Shown: positions 10,455 to 21,953, counted from the first letter of the stretch. The stretch is DNA of 64,000 nt from Bilabrum cf. latius (GCA_965178125.1 OZ237772.1:1-64000); one strand, 5' to 3'. Numbers and translations: made by a program. The notes: a model not told the origin generated them from the sequence alone.

Positions 10455-13418
10455 ATGGCACTTGAAACTCCGCAGCGTGGGGGTGCCCAGGCTCCTGGAT
10501 CATCGCCTGTCAAGTAGAAACGGACCTCAGCGTTCCCCTCTTATGAAGATGATAGTGGTTAGTTGATATTTTATTTTCCCGCCCAGCAGCCTGGTTTGGT
10601 AGCGCAAGTGGTTCTAAAAGCGGCGTGTATCTCGACCGACGATTCGTGCATTTTGGTTTGCCTGTTCGCAGCGGTGATTGAGACATTTATCTGTTCGTAT
10701 CGAGAGCCAAGCAATGAGTTGGTTCCATTGAGCACCGAGGCCAATGAGGCCGTTGACGAACTTGGAGATGACGCCTCTCCGTTGGATCGCTTGAGAGCCC
10801 GAGCTTCCGCGTATACAGCACCAGACCAGGCCTCGGACGCGTTGCAGAATGCCGGCTACATCTATGCTGCCCTTGCTCTGGACTTGGCAGCTAGGTCCGC
10901 GAGCGATGCGGTTGTTCGGCTGGAAGATTTGCTTCTAGTGAGGCCGCAGCTCGAACGCTTGTTATCCGACCTGCGTATCCCGGCTAAGCAAGCGATCTTG
11001 CATTTGCTTCTGTAGAAATCTTCCGGCGGCTTACAATTTTCAGATTTAGCTTTTGTGCGTTCCTTCATTTTGCCGCAGTCGGACGTGAGCGGCGCGCGCG
11101 ACGTCGCCTCCCGGGCGCATTCGAACTCGTGCAGGTACACTGAGCTGTTCGCGGGTGCCCTGGAGCGGGTGGGCAGGGCAGCATGGGCGGACCACTGGGG
11201 GTCTGTGGATGACGCTGCAGCACTGGGGGGCCCATCCTCCTCCGAGGGCGGAGACTCCCTGGACGTCATGTTCGCGCACCGGCTGGAGAGGGAGCGGCAG
11301 GCTGCCGCCGAGCAGCTTGGGGAGGAGGCCGCGCGCAAGGTGGATCCCACTACACTGTTTCCTGCCGCATTACGCAGACGCTTTGAAGTGCGACTGGAGG
11401 CCTCCACCTCCTCCCGCCCCGCGTCTTTGAGGGACGTGCGCGCGGGCGATGTGGGACACCTGGTGCGCGTGCGGTGCGTGGTAACGCGGGCGTCTGAGGT
11501 TAGGCCGCTGGTGCGGGTTGCCACGTATGTGTGTGATGAGTGCGGGTATGAGCTGTACCAGACGGTCCATGGCAAGACCTTTTTGCCGCTGACCAAGTGC
11601 CACTCCCCTGTGTGCGAAGCCAACGGGACCGAGGGGAGGGTCTCGCTCATGGTGCGCGGGTCTAGGTTCGACAGGGTGCAGGAGCTGAGGGTGCAAGAGC
11701 TGCCGGGGCAGGTGCCCGTGGGACACGTCCCTCGCGCCATGACGGTCGTCTGCAGGGGCTCGCTGGCCCGTGTGGCGCGCCCCGGGGACACGGTGGTGCT
11801 CGACTGCGTGCTGACCCCTTCGCCCTACCAGGGTTACAGGGCCATCCGGGCGGGGCTGCTGGCCGAGACCCACCTCGAAGCCAGCGGGCTTAGGGTGGTG
11901 AGGGGCGACCGAGGGGCCAAGGCCCGTGCCCAGCGCGCGAGGGAGAGGCAGGCCCGGCTGGAGCGGAAGGAGGGGGGCGAGGGAGAAGGGGGGGGAGGGC
12001 CCACCGCGCAGGACGCAGCAGATGAGGGGGGCAGTGGCCCGGAGGGCGAGGGCGGGGATCCGTTTGCGGATGAGAACATGCTGGACCCAAGCCCGTCTCT
12101 GCTGCAGGCCATGGACGAAGCGGCTGAGGACCCACAGATCTACTCGAAGCTGGCACGCAGCATCGCCCCGGAGATCTGGGGCCATGAGGACGTCAAGAAG
12201 GCCCTGCTGCTCATGCTTGTGGGAGGGGTCACTTCCGAGCAGAGCGACGGGCTGCGGATCCGCGGCGACATCAACGTGTGCCTCATGGGAGACCCCGGAG
12301 TGGCCAAATCCCAGCTGCTCAAGCACGTCACTACTCTGGCGCCCCGGTGCGTGTACACGACGGGCAAGGGGTCCAGTGGCGTGGGCCTCACTGCCGCCGT
12401 GGTGAAGGACGCGGTGACGGGAGAGCTGGCCCTGGAGGGAGGCGCCCTGGTGCTGGCGGACAGAGGCATCTGCTGCATCGACGAGTTCGACAAGATGGAG
12501 GACTCCGACAGGACGGCCATCCACGAGGTCATGGAGTAGCAGACCGTCTCTATCGCCAAGGCCGGCATCACCACGTCGCTGCACGCGCGCACCGCCATCC
12601 TCGCCGCGGCCAACCCAGTGTACGGCCGCTTCCGCCGCAACCTGGCCGCCGACCCTCACTCGAACCTGCTGCGGAACGTGAATCTGCCCGCCGCGCTGCT
12701 CTCTCGGTTCGACCTGCTCTTCCTGCTGCTCGACGTGCCGGACGCTGACAGCGACGCGGCCCTCGCGCGGCACGTGACCTTCGTGCACCAGCAGGGACAC
12801 CACCCGCCCCTGGACTTCGAGCCGCTCTCACCAGCCTTCCTGCGGTGCTACGTGCACACGGCCAAGCAGGTGAACCCGCACGTGCCGAGGGAGCTGCTGG
12901 GCATGCTAGTCGAGAGCTTCGTGGAGATGCGCCAGCGGGACGACCAGGCCGCCAGGCAGGGCGCGCAGGCCGGCGGGGCCAGGGGCGTGATGACGGCCCG
13001 CCAGCTGCTGTCAGTGCTGCGGCTGGCGCAGGCGCATGCCCGGCTCGAGTTCCGTGAGAGCCTGACCGAGGTGGACGTGCGGGAGGCGGTGCGGCTGGTG
13101 CATGCCAGCAAGAGCTCCGTGCTGGTCTCGCAGGACGGGGCGGGGGCGCAGGGAGGCCGGGGCGCGGGCGAGGCCCCGCGGGACGACTGGCGGTCCCGCG
13201 TGTTCGAGGCCGTGCGGGAGGGCATTCTGCAGCAGCAGGCGCAGGACGTGGACGGGGGCAGCAGCAGCGGGATCCCAGTGGCGGATGTGCGGGCGCGAGC
13301 GATCCGCATGGGAGTCAGCGGCGCCCAGGTGGAGGCGGCGCTGCAGGAGTATGTGGAGCTGTCCATCCTGCAGCTCAACCCCGCAGGCACTGTCGTGAGC
13401 ATGGTGCTGGGCGACTGA
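10455..13418 (+). CDS. MCM7: DNA replication licensing helicase subunit MCM7
   Basis: MCM7 is part of the MCM2-7 replicative helicase. Exon 1 is 10455-10557 and exon 2 is 10672-13418 (intron 114 nt); the stop is TGA, giving about 949 aa. The N-terminus carries likely CDK sites (TPQR, SPVK). A C4 zinc element (CDECG ... KCHSPVC) lies near residue 320, Walker [10 protein letters not shown] near 573, Walker [10 protein letters not shown] near 635, and the arginine-finger motif LSRFD near 711. The zinc element followed by R-G-S-R-F and Q-V-P-V-G points to MCM7 rather than another paralogue. TAG at 12537 supplies the first Q of the invariant EQQT after IHEVM. TAG at 10515 and 11013 are also in frame. 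The segment near 10,980-11,078 aligns poorly with MCM7, so a further small intron there is possible. Confidence 0.95.
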
Positions 13419-13748
13419 CGACCGGGCAAGGGGCGGGCGGGGGGGCCAGGTGACGACGGGGGCCTCGGACAGCACCTGGTTGACGAACAGCGCCAGGCCG
13501 ATCACGGTAGGGCACGCGATGCTGTAGGTCAGGAAGGCCGCGAACAAGTTCAGGCAAGCCACTTTCTCTGTAGCACACTCGCTGATGGCATTAATTGGCA
13601 CGGGCGATGTGCTGTCTGAGGGAGCCCAGCGTGGGACACGACGGCAGGTTGCATTTGACAATGATCGCATACAAATCCGATTTGGCATAATAACATTCAG
13701 ATGCTTGGCACCGCTAGCGAACGAGAAACGGTGCGCGTCGGCATGGAT

Positions 13749-14372
13749 TTACAACACGGACTGCTCGCCGGCGCCGACATCTACGGCGCCCCCGTCTCCC
13801 TCTTCGATCCCGCTCGGATCGTACGACCCTTCATCACTTGGAACAACCGACTGCATGAATCCACCGCCGTTTGAGCCGGTTTCACCCTCGCCCTCCGGGA
13901 TCAGGCCATCCTTCTGCACGAGCTCGCCGCCGAAGAATGCGAGCATGGCTGTGATGACGCCATACAGGATGAACAAGAATACAGCAAACACCGCAGTGGC
14001 GGTTTCTGCCGACGGTCTCGATTCGAGGGGGTTACCGACGTTGTTTGCGGACAGGACCGCCACAGTAAGCATCTGCATCGCCGTGCAGAAGCAAACGCCA
14101 AGCATGCACCCCATCCACTTCTCGCTCCTGTACGCCGGATTTTTAAGCAACATGGTTCCTCCCACCGCCAAAGCTATCGCTAGCAGGGCATACCAAACCA
14201 ATGCGAACCCGTATGCGTGGCTGTCAGCCTTGGCTGCCGCCGCAAGCACGCATATGACGAACGCAAACTTAAATACCTGTGTTACGAGCCACGTGTACCA
14301 TATGACATTGATTTTGTTGGAGAAAAGCCCCTGGACTTGTTCCATTCTCTGATAGCAGTGAGGTGTGTCCAA
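13749..14372 (-). CDS. Four-transmembrane protein with acidic C-terminal tail
   Basis: An unspliced ORF of up to 207 aa ending in TAA, with no in-frame TAG. An alternative start at 14345 (MEQVQGLFSNK) is equally likely. Four hydrophobic segments are visible (FKFAFVICVLAAAA; FALVWYALLAIALAVGG; MLGVCFCTAMQMLTVAVL; TAVFAVFLFILYGVITAML). A 55-residue hydrophilic tail rich in Gly, Glu and Asp follows. The layout recalls tetraspan vesicle proteins of the MARVEL/synaptogyrin type, but I see no diagnostic motif and give no function. It converges with MCM7 (331 bp) and diverges from mL53 (127 bp). Confidence 0.75.
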   Translation of the reverse strand: MDTPHCYQRMEQVQGLFSNKINVIWYTWLVTQVFKFAFVICVLAAAAKADSHAYGFALVWYALLAIALAVGGTMLLKNPAYRSEKWMGCMLGVCFCTAMQMLTVAVLSANNVGNPLESRPSAETATAVFAVFLFILYGVITAMLAFFGGELVQKDGLIPEGEGETGSNGGGFMQSVVPSDEGSYDPSGIEEGDGGAVDVGAGEQSVL

Positions 14373-14499
14373 TCCTCCGCCAACGTTCCGGGAAATCGAC
14401 TAATATCAGATTGCGGCTGTGTAAAGAGCTCTGTACAAAGCAGTGGACACAGAGCCCGATTAGAGAGGTCAAACGGTATACTGTGCGCCTCGCATCGTA

Positions 14500-14992
14500 A
14501 TGCCACCGTCTCCGTTGAAACCATTTGCAAGGCTGCTGGCACCTGTCAAGTTTTCCAAAATAGTTCCGTTTCTTCAATCTGTTAAAATTCGGTTTGATGT
14601 GGCCGACGAATCTGCTCGTGGTCTTGTGTGAGAAGCTCAGAAGTAGGCAACGACAAACATAAAGTAGAAGCATCCAAATTTGTCTCCGAGGCTATCCTTG
14701 GACCCACGTTCTGCCTAATCGCAGGGAGGTCCTTTCGCAGCTCGGAGGGAAGAAGGTGCAAGAACTTGCACCGAAATTAAAAGTAGATTTTGAGCCTCTC
14801 ATCCAGGAGAAAGCCATGATGGAGGTAGAGTTTGTGGATGGTACCAAGCAGACGTTTCATGCTGCTGGTCTCACATACTCGGACCTGTCTCGCGACATGT
14901 TTGAGCAGTGCAGGGCAATCTAGCTCAGCGACGCCGAGACCGGCACGGTGCGAGAGGGCAACACTTTCAATTACGTAGAAGGCAGGCAATAA
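14500..14992 (+). CDS. MRPL53: Mitochondrial large-subunit ribosomal protein mL53
   Basis: A two-exon gene: 14500-14627 and 14725-14992, GT-AG intron of 97 nt, stop TAA, 131 aa. The N-terminus is basic and free of acidic residues (MPPSPLKPFARLLAPVKFSK), as expected for a mitochondrial targeting sequence. The body follows the mL53 pattern: VKIRFDVADESARGL, then EVLSQLGGKKV, a spacer, the strand VEFVDGTKQTFHAAGLT and a helix. Splicing joins RGLV to EVLSQL with phase kept. TAG at 14921-14923 (C-R-A-I-Q-L-S) is read as Gln; without it the protein would lose its last 23 residues. mL53 is fast evolving, so identification rests on pattern and length. Its promoter faces the four-TM gene. Confidence 0.68.
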
Positions 14993-15567
14993 GTAGTTCC
15001 AAAAGCCCCGGGCGGTTGTGGACCCTCTGGAATGGCAGCCAGCCGCAGGGAGGGCAGTACTTGCAGTGGGCCGTGCCATTCGCTTATGCCTCTCTCGAGC
15101 TGCTGCTCTGCCGGCTATTCTCTGCCAGCCTGGACGCCCTGGCGCGAATGGCCATACAGACCACCCACGGACGAGAGGAGGGAGACCTGCATATAGGCCT
15201 GATGTCAGCTAAAGCCTCTCGATCTGGTTAGGCAAGGGCTCGACTTGAGGTACCCCTGGCAGGCTTGCTGGGTGGTGGATGCCTTTCAGGTCCGGCGAGG
15301 GTCGCGTGCATTTACGGGCCATGGGGGCTCGTAGGAATCTCGCATGGAAACCGGGCAGAATCCAAGCTTTTTTGGTGGATCCGGACAAGCAGGTGCAAAC
15401 TAGTCTAGAATGGAAGGAGCCCCAGCCCCCCGTCGGTCCCGCAAGCGTGCGACATCCCGCAAAAATGCCGCGTTCGTCTGCGCCAGCTTGATTGAGTAGT
15501 GTAGCCGTTCTCGTATCACGGCACACTGGAGAGAGTTTGCAAACGCAAATAGGGTTCCAAGTATTAT
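14993..15567. other. Intergenic stretch between convergent genes
   Basis: This 575-bp GC-rich interval lies between the 3' ends of mL53 (+) and CFAP141 (-). Short open frames exist on both strands but none shows a family motif or a plausible start-splice-stop structure. I see no tRNA or repeat in it. It is long for a convergent junction here, so an unrecognised small gene or a long 3' UTR is possible. Confidence 0.4.
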
Positions 15568-15970
15568 TCACAAATGAGTTCGCTCTACCGCCAAACCCTT
15601 CCTAGCCAACGCTTCCTCCCACGCCGCCATTTCAGCTTCATACAGTTCCCTCATCCTCTCCCGTCGTATCAAGAGCAGCTGTGACGCAAACTCTTTCGTG
15701 TCTGACCGTATTCTGCGAAGGAGAGGGCGGGACAGCGAAGGTAATCTCAAAGTAACACAACCCTGCACCAGATTATATCAATACAGAATGGTCTCACTCC
15801 TTGGCTCTCGCAGCGACATCTTTTGGGTTAAGCTTTGTGGATGCTTGCTTCTCAGCCCACTCTGTCGCTTGCGCTGTGCGCTGGTACCTTTGTATGTCCT
15901 CTTTTCTCCTCTCCAAGTCACTCTATCTAGCAATAGACTATCGAATGTGAATGGGCAACTGAGAGTCCAT
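15568..15970 (-). CDS. CFAP141: Cilia- and flagella-associated protein 141
   Basis: A small two-exon gene: 15970-15798 and 15712-15568, GT-AG intron of 85 nt, stop TGA, 105 aa. CFAP141 (human C1orf189, about 100 aa) is a microtubule inner protein of axonemal doublets. The match is in length and in the conserved C-terminal helix (KEFASQLLLIRRERMRELYE, then a W-x-x-x-L spacing and ERTHL at the end). The N-terminal exon carries RYQRTAQATEWAEKQAS. Two in-frame TAG codons (15938-15940 and 15923-15925) lie between the only plausible ATG and the conserved region, so the gene can be full length only if UAG is sense. It implies a motile cilium. It diverges from NOG2 with 210 bp between start codons. 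Confidence 0.8.
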
Positions 15971-16180
15971 CTGCAACGACTAGGCTCGCTCGATGTCGGT
16001 TCACACAACGGAAAGATGGAGCGGCAAAAGTTCGTTCCGGCTCGTCGAACCTTCCTTCAAGTTTGCATGTGTGTGCCTCGCCCTAGTGCAACAGCAGCTG
16101 CGGATTGACACTGAAGATTGGAATTACCCGATAGGTCTAACCGTATAGCTACTAAACATTTTTCTATCGGAATTGCTGCT

Positions 16181-18622
16181 ATGCCGACTCAAGGCCGTCA
16201 AGGATTCAGGAAGGGGGCGTCCTCGGACAACCCGGACCGGGTAGGGAAAGGTTCCGGGCAGCGAGACAAGAATACCATCAAGCGACTCAATTTGTATCGC
16301 GCTCGGGCTATTCGCGACAAAACTGGAAAGGTGATTGGTGGGCAGCTCATGATGAAAGGGAGAGCTGGAGACGCCCCGATCACTGGTGCAACCGGGCGAG
16401 TGCAGCCGGACCGGAGGTGGTTCGGCAACACGCGCGTTGTTGGTGCTAAGGAGCTTGACACGTTTCGCGAAGAAATGGGAAAGCGCGCGCATGACCCGTA
16501 CACGGTCATTTTGAGGGAGAAGCGGCTGCCCATGGGCCTTCTCACCGACACGGGCGGCCAGGGCTCAAGCGAGGCAGCGGCCTCGTCCAGCGCAGAGCAA
16601 GCCAGCCATGCTGGATTCCGGAGAAGCGGGGCTATCTTGAGCGCAGAGAGCTTCCAGGACACATTTGGCAAGAAATCCAAGCGGAAGCGCCCCCGCCTGG
16701 ACGGCATGTTGGGCGGGCTGCTGGGCGGCGCCTCGGACATGGGCGCCCTCGCCGTGGCGGCGCAGGCCAAGCGGCAGGGATACTCGGAGGCGAACAGGGG
16801 CGAGGCCGGGACAGGAGCCTCTGCGAACCAGCAGGGCGACGCCTCCGCAGGGGAGGGTACCCCGGCGGCAGGGGGCCAGGGCCAGGGCCAGGGTGTGATG
16901 AGTGCAGCGGAGGCGGAGCTACTGGAGGCTGCCGGGGCAGCGCATGGGGAGGCGGGAGATGGAGACCAGAGGGGACTTGGGGATGCCTCGTCCCCCCAGG
17001 GGGAAGACATCGACGGTGTGGACCTGGCTGATCTCGTGGCGCGGGCGGAGGCGCAGGGCCGCAAGCAGGTGGCAGAGGGAGCCGGGGAACACACTGCCGC
17101 GGAGGGGGGTCTGGGCGAGCTGCCCTCCGGCACTGGGGCAGGGGCTCAGCAGCAGGGCGATGCAGGGAGTGTGGGCGCGGCATCCCTTCCTTCCACAGCA
17201 GGGGCTGCATCGGTGGCTGCCACGGCCGGCACGGCGGGCAGCGTTGCAGGTGATTTGGACAGACAGCGGTTCGCCACCGACCAGGCGGGTGGAGCAGCCT
17301 TCAAGATGGAGACGAGGGAGCGCGTGCTAGAAAAGGGGCAGAGCAGGCGCATCTGGGGCGAGCTGTTCAAGGTTCTGGATTGCAGCGACGTGGTGGTGCA
17401 GGTGCTGGACGCGAGAGACCCGATGGGCACGAGGAGCCACCGGCTGGAGAAGCACCTGAGGTCCAACGCGAGGCACAAGCACCTAGTGCTGGTGCTCAAT
17501 AAGTGCGACCTGGTGCCAACCTGGGTGACTCGCCGGTGGGTGCAGCGGCTCTCCCGGGAGGTTCCCACGCTGGCCTTCCACGCCTCTGTGACCCGCCCGT
17601 TCGGCAAGGGGGCTCTCATCGCTCTGCTGCAGCAGTTCGCTAGGCTACACTCGGACAAGCAGTCCATCTCGGTCGGATTCGTCGGTTTCCCCAACGTTGG
17701 CAAGAGCAGCATGATCAACGCGCTGAGGGGCAAGAAGGCATGCAACGTGGCTCCGGTGCCAGGCGAGACCAAGATCTGGCAGTACGTGACTCTGTTCAAG
17801 TCAGTGCTGCTGGTTGACTGTCCCGGGGTGGTCCCACCGGAGCAGACTGCCCACGCCACTGCTCAGAGCGTGATTTTGCGTGGAGTGGCGCGCGCAGAGA
17901 AGCTGGAGGATCCCGAGGAGGCAGCGGAGGAGGCCATCCGCAGGTCCCAGCGGGTGCACCTCGAGAAGACGTACGGGGTGCCAGCCTCCTCGTGGGTGGA
18001 CCCGGGGGACTTTTTGAGGGCCATGGCGCGCCGCATGGGCAAGCTAAAGAAGGGCGGAGTGGAGGACACCCGAATCGTGGCGCGGGTCATCATCAACGAC
18101 TGGCAGCGGGGACGACTGCCCTGGTTTGTGCCTCCCCCGGAGGAGGCGCAGGTGGGAGGGGGCGATGAGGAGCAGGTTACCGAGACGGGGGCTGCATCCA
18201 CTGCGGCTGTCTCTTCCTCTTCCTCTTCCTCTTCCTCGTCGTCTAGTGCGTCCAGCTCAGCCCCGTCTTCCTCCTCGTCGGCTTCAGCGGTTGCGATGCA
18301 GAAGGCAGGCCCGGAACCAAGGTCCGCTCAAGCTCCGATGCAGGGAAGCTCAAGCGCCACCGGAAATAACGATGAGGACGACGATGAGGCAAGCGGGCCT
18401 CAGGAGGTGCCGGGAGCCTCTGGGGTGGTGGTGCCGGCGCAGGACTTCGAAGGGGTGGGTGACCACTGGGCAGAGGGAGGGGCGCAGGCCGCGCTGGTTG
18501 CAGCTGCCAAGGGGGGCAGGAAGGGCAAGAAGGGCAAGGCCAAGGGCGGTGCCAAGGGGAGGGCCACCAGGGGCAGGAAGCGAAAGGCAGATGAGATGGA
18601 GGCAGCGTCGAACGATGACTGA
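16181..18622 (+). CDS. NOG2: Nucleolar GTPase NOG2 (GNL2), 60S ribosome assembly
   Basis: A single-exon gene of 813 aa starting at ATG 16181 (MPTQGRQGFRK) and ending in TGA. It is a circularly permuted GTPase of the YlqF/YawG class: G4 (NKCDLV, near residue 438) precedes G1 (GFPNVGKSS, near 500) and G3 (DCPGV, near 544). The N-terminal NGP1NT block (RLNLYRARAIRDKTGKVIGG, then RRWFGNTRVV) is specific to Nog2/GNL2, a factor for late nuclear pre-60S maturation. A low-complexity Ala/Gly/Gln insert at about residues 190-360, a Ser run encoded near 18214-18290 and a Lys/Gly-rich tail are lineage features. No in-frame TAG occurs. The 3' end lies 125 bp from the convergent RRP9 stop. Confidence 0.95.
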   Translation: MPTQGRQGFRKGASSDNPDRVGKGSGQRDKNTIKRLNLYRARAIRDKTGKVIGGQLMMKGRAGDAPITGATGRVQPDRRWFGNTRVVGAKELDTFREEMGKRAHDPYTVILREKRLPMGLLTDTGGQGSSEAAASSSAEQASHAGFRRSGAILSAESFQDTFGKKSKRKRPRLDGMLGGLLGGASDMGALAVAAQAKRQGYSEANRGEAGTGASANQQGDASAGEGTPAAGGQGQGQGVMSAAEAELLEAAGAAHGEAGDGDQRGLGDASSPQGEDIDGVDLADLVARAEAQGRKQVAEGAGEHTAAEGGLGELPSGTGAGAQQQGDAGSVGAASLPSTAGAASVAATAGTAGSVAGDLDRQRFATDQAGGAAFKMETRERVLEKGQSRRIWGELFKVLDCSDVVVQVLDARDPMGTRSHRLEKHLRSNARHKHLVLVLNKCDLVPTWVTRRWVQRLSREVPTLAFHASVTRPFGKGALIALLQQFARLHSDKQSISVGFVGFPNVGKSSMINALRGKKACNVAPVPGETKIWQYVTLFKSVLLVDCPGVVPPEQTAHATAQSVILRGVARAEKLEDPEEAAEEAIRRSQRVHLEKTYGVPASSWVDPGDFLRAMARRMGKLKKGGVEDTRIVARVIINDWQRGRLPWFVPPPEEAQVGGGDEEQVTETGAASTAAVSSSSSSSSSSSSASSSAPSSSSSASAVAMQKAGPEPRSAQAPMQGSSSATGNNDEDDDEASGPQEVPGASGVVVPAQDFEGVGDHWAEGGAQAALVAAAKGGRKGKKGKAKGGAKGRATRGRKRKADEMEAASNDD

Positions 18623-18746
18623 GTCGAGGATCTATTGGGCTAGTAGTTGAAAGTTGACGAGTCTGACTAGAACTTGACCTGTGGTACCATCCGGATCCAA
18701 GGATCCATGATTCATAGACACACCCGTGCGGTGCACCAAGAGTAGT

Positions 18747-20979
18747 TCACTTCCCGGCACCGGCACCCAGACTCCTGCGACTGCTCTCCCACAGAGCCTC
18801 CGGCAGGTCCACCACCTGCAGCCCGTTCTTGGCTTCGGAGTGACGAAGGCGCCACCAGCGACCCGCCCAATGCTCCGTGCCCACTGCAGCCACCAGATGC
18901 CTCCCGCAAGGGGTGAAGCTGAGTCCGTTCACGAACCCGCGGCAAGGCACGTGCCCGACCGCTTCAATCCGGCGCATCTCGCCCACGTCGTCGCCCTCGC
19001 CCTCCAACCCTGGCCCGGCCACCGCACCCCTAGGCCGCCCCACTCGCCACAGCATGATGCCCCGGGACACTCCCGCAGCGGTTGCAACCAGGTCTGTGCC
19101 CCTCAACCAAGCTGCCGCAGTGACCCAGGTACAGCTGTGGCAAGCGGCGCTTCGGGCAGAGGGTCGGCGGGAGGGCACAGGGGCGGCTCCTGCTGGTGCC
19201 GGGCTTGATGCACCCAAGTCCGATGCACGGGTTGTGGTCTCACCGGCTGATGTACCTACGCTCTCGCGCTCACCCGCACATGCTTCCTCGTACGGCGTAC
19301 CAATGCCCAGCGCGCTTGCAGCTGCAACGTGTCTCCGCTTGGACTGGGACCACAGCAGCAGTCGCCCGTCGTGCGACCCACTCAGCACGAGCCCGCCCTG
19401 GGGGTGCACCAGGACGGCCACGTCCACGCACTCGCACCCTGCTGGCGCCCTGAAGACCAGCTGGGACTGTTCCTTGAGCTTCCACAGCCGGATGGTGCGC
19501 TCCCTGCCCCCCGCACTCACCGCCCGCCCGTCACCAACCATGTCCAATCGACCAGGAGCTGCCGCATGCCCGAACAGCGTCTCCATCAGCACACGCTCCC
19601 TCGACTCCCAGTGCAACACTCGCCTATCGGCCCCAGCAGATAGCAGGGTCCCACTACCAGCATCTGGGCTGAAGCGCAGCCCCGATACGCTGGCGGTATG
19701 GTTCCGAAGCGTGTGGCTCGGCCGGTGCCTGCCCAGCGAGCCAGCTTGGCCAACCTAACCGCCCCGCTTGCCCTTGCCCTTGCCCTTGCCCTTGCCTTTT
19801 GAGTCGCGGGCGGATACATTGCCACTGCCTACAAGCTCGCCCGTTCTTTGGGCTGCATCTCCCAAGGCTCCAGCCCCAGCCCCAGCCCCAGCCCCAGCCG
19901 TGTGCCTCCCTGGTGCCACTAGTGACCAGAGCCTAACTGTGAAATCGTCCCCCCCACTCGCCACCGTGCTACCATCCGAAGATATGGAGACATCGCGCAC
20001 CGCGGCAAAGTGTCCCCCCAGAGACCTTTCTTGGGAGGACAGCGAGCCAGTCGCAGGGCCGCTCGACCCCGCCTCGGCCTGTCCCTGCCCTTGGGCCTGT
20101 CCTTGGGTAGCCCCAGGCGCCGCTGCAGGGAAGTCCATGAGACCCATTCGGAGGGCTTGTTTCCCTGCGCTCAAACCGGCTGCCGGTCCGAACCCCCTGC
20201 GCGCGGCATCCTCCATGGCCCCCGATCCCTTGAGGTTGGCGCCACCACCGTGCGCCTGCTTTGCGGCACCCACGTCTGCACGGGTGCGGCGGCGGCCCGC
20301 CCACTGCTCCCGAGCGCCCGTGCGCAAGTCCCACACCCACAGAGAGCAGTCCTTTGATCCTGACACCGCGACAGCAGTCTTAAGAGGCAGGTGAGGGGGA
20401 CTCGTGGATGGAGCCGACGAGCTGGACGAGGCCGATACCTCCGACTGAGGGCCCAGTCTGCTGCTGCCCAGGCGGGATGTGGAAGAACTTGGGCTCCATG
20501 TAGCAACGCAAGTTGGGGCTAGCTGCGCAAGGTAGTGGGGAAATGCCAAGACCAGCAAACGCAGGGGAGGTGGGTAGGCGCAGGCTGGCTTGCACTGAAG
20601 CATATTTGAGCGCACTTACGTTATGCCCACGCATGAAGCGGAGTGAACCCGCCCAATCAGTTCCCACAATGCTTGTCGCAACTTCCTGAACTGCAGCTTG
20701 CGTTTCCAGCTCGGCATCTTCCTCTAGTCTCGCTGCCACTTCGTCGTGTGCACCATCCGGCCCACTCGCGCCCGCCCCAATCTTACTCAGGTACTCGCGG
20801 GCCAGTCTCAACCGCTTTCGATCACAAGATTCATCGTCGGAGTCCAGTGGCGCGCCTTCGCCGTGCATCATGCCTGCAGCCGTGCTGGGCAGCTGGGCAT
20901 CCCGTGAAGATGCCTTTTCAGAGTCACTATTAATGCCTTTGGCCCCATCAAGCTCTCGTGACCGCTTTGCCCCAATCAT
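18747..20979 (-). CDS. RRP9: U3 snoRNP WD40 protein RRP9 (U3-55K)
   Basis: A two-exon gene: 20979-20620 and 20522-18747, GT-AG intron 20523-20619 (97 nt), stop TGA, about 711 aa. RRP9 binds the U3 box B/C motif and acts in 18S rRNA processing. The N-terminal helix (KRLRLAREYLSKIGAG, then LEEDAELETQAAVQEVA) leads into MRGHN, spliced to LAPTCVATWSP, and then WD40 blades. The C-terminal blades are diagnostic: SAGADRRVLHWE, ETLFGH, TIRLWKLKEQSQLVF and AGRWWRLR. Long Ala/Gly/Gln inserts and a GKGKGK run (near 19780) enlarge the protein compared with about 475 aa in animals. TAG at 19755-19757 sits between two blades and is read as Gln. It diverges from the next gene with 134 bp between starts. Confidence 0.93.
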
Positions 20980-21113
20980 AATCAGCTGCAAATAACTAAT
21001 CAGATGAGAAACGATCCTAAACGGTGGGAATTTGACGCAGTTGCTGTTGTTCGATTGGGTGCAGCGCACTGCAGAAAGAATTTATAACGTGGGAATCTAA
21101 ATACAGATTTATC

Positions 21114-21666
21114 ATGAGGTTCCCGTCTTTCGCACGGATCGTCTGTGAAATCATGCTTGCACGAGCTCGAGCGCTTGTTGGCAAGGTTCACTACTGGTAA
21201 GATTGTGTTGCGTTAATTCGTGCCCATTTACGGTGCCGCAATTTGTTGTTGTGTCCTTGCGGTGCGCTCTAGCCAAGAGGCAACCATTTATCCTCATATT
21301 TTCCATCGCAGGAAGTGGGTCACCTACTACCAGCACCAGCGCAAGTTCGGCGAAGGTGGTACAACTCTTCTCTGGAACGCTGCGTTTGGAATCATGGTCG
21401 TGTGGATCGCTATAGAGCAAGGGCTCCACCACAAACAGATTCGGCAGGCTGCGTACAGCAAGCGCAAGGCGGCTATCCAGGCTGAAGAGAGCAAGTGCTG
21501 GGAAGAGGAGCGAGCCTTGATGGCAGTTGATAAGAAGGAGTTAACTGAATCTCAGTTCCGCGTCGACAGTGGTGAAGTCAGCCCAGCAGCTGTGGCAGAC
21601 GCCGCGCTCGTGCCCCTGCCGATCGATGCTCTCAAGGAGTTTGCCCCGAAGGATGGACGGCAGTGA
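21114..21666 (+). CDS. Small single-TM protein, function unknown
   Basis: A two-exon gene: 21114-21196 and 21312-21666, GT-AG intron 21197-21311 (115 nt), stop TGA, 145 aa. The spliced N-terminus (MRFPSFARIVCEIMLARARA) has a hydrophobic/basic character like a mitochondrial leader. It is followed by KWVTYYQHQRKFGEGG, one hydrophobic segment (TLLWNAAFGIMVVWIAIEQG) and a charged, probably helical segment (SKRKAAIQAEESKCWEEERA). This layout suits a small inner-membrane or respiratory-complex accessory protein, but I recognise no family. No in-frame TAG. It converges with the BolA gene. Confidence 0.7.
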
Positions 21667-21953
21667 ATTGCGTATTCACCTTTGTTACGGTAGGATTGGG
21701 GTGCACGGATTGGAACCTGGTCGCGGCACAGCGGCGCTGGAGCTTATTTGGACTGCGGGCCACCGCTGTGATGATTGGTTTGATGATTTAAGCTGCAGCG
21801 AATGGTCCTCTCGTGCCGGCCGAAACATGGGTTGATGTGAAATCTATCTGCGTGCTTCACACATCGAGGCGGTAATCCGATGGCGACAATCGAGGCCACT
21901 TGCCCTCTCTCTGCATCTTCCCGCCACTGGGCTGCCGGCCCATGGCGCCGCAG

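Noticed and set aside
10563-11015. Separate gene upstream of MCM7
   Set aside because: The frame has no internal ATG, is in phase with MCM7, and connects through a good GT-AG intron to an ATG at 10455. Part of it ([20 protein letters not shown]) fits the MCM7 N-terminal domain.
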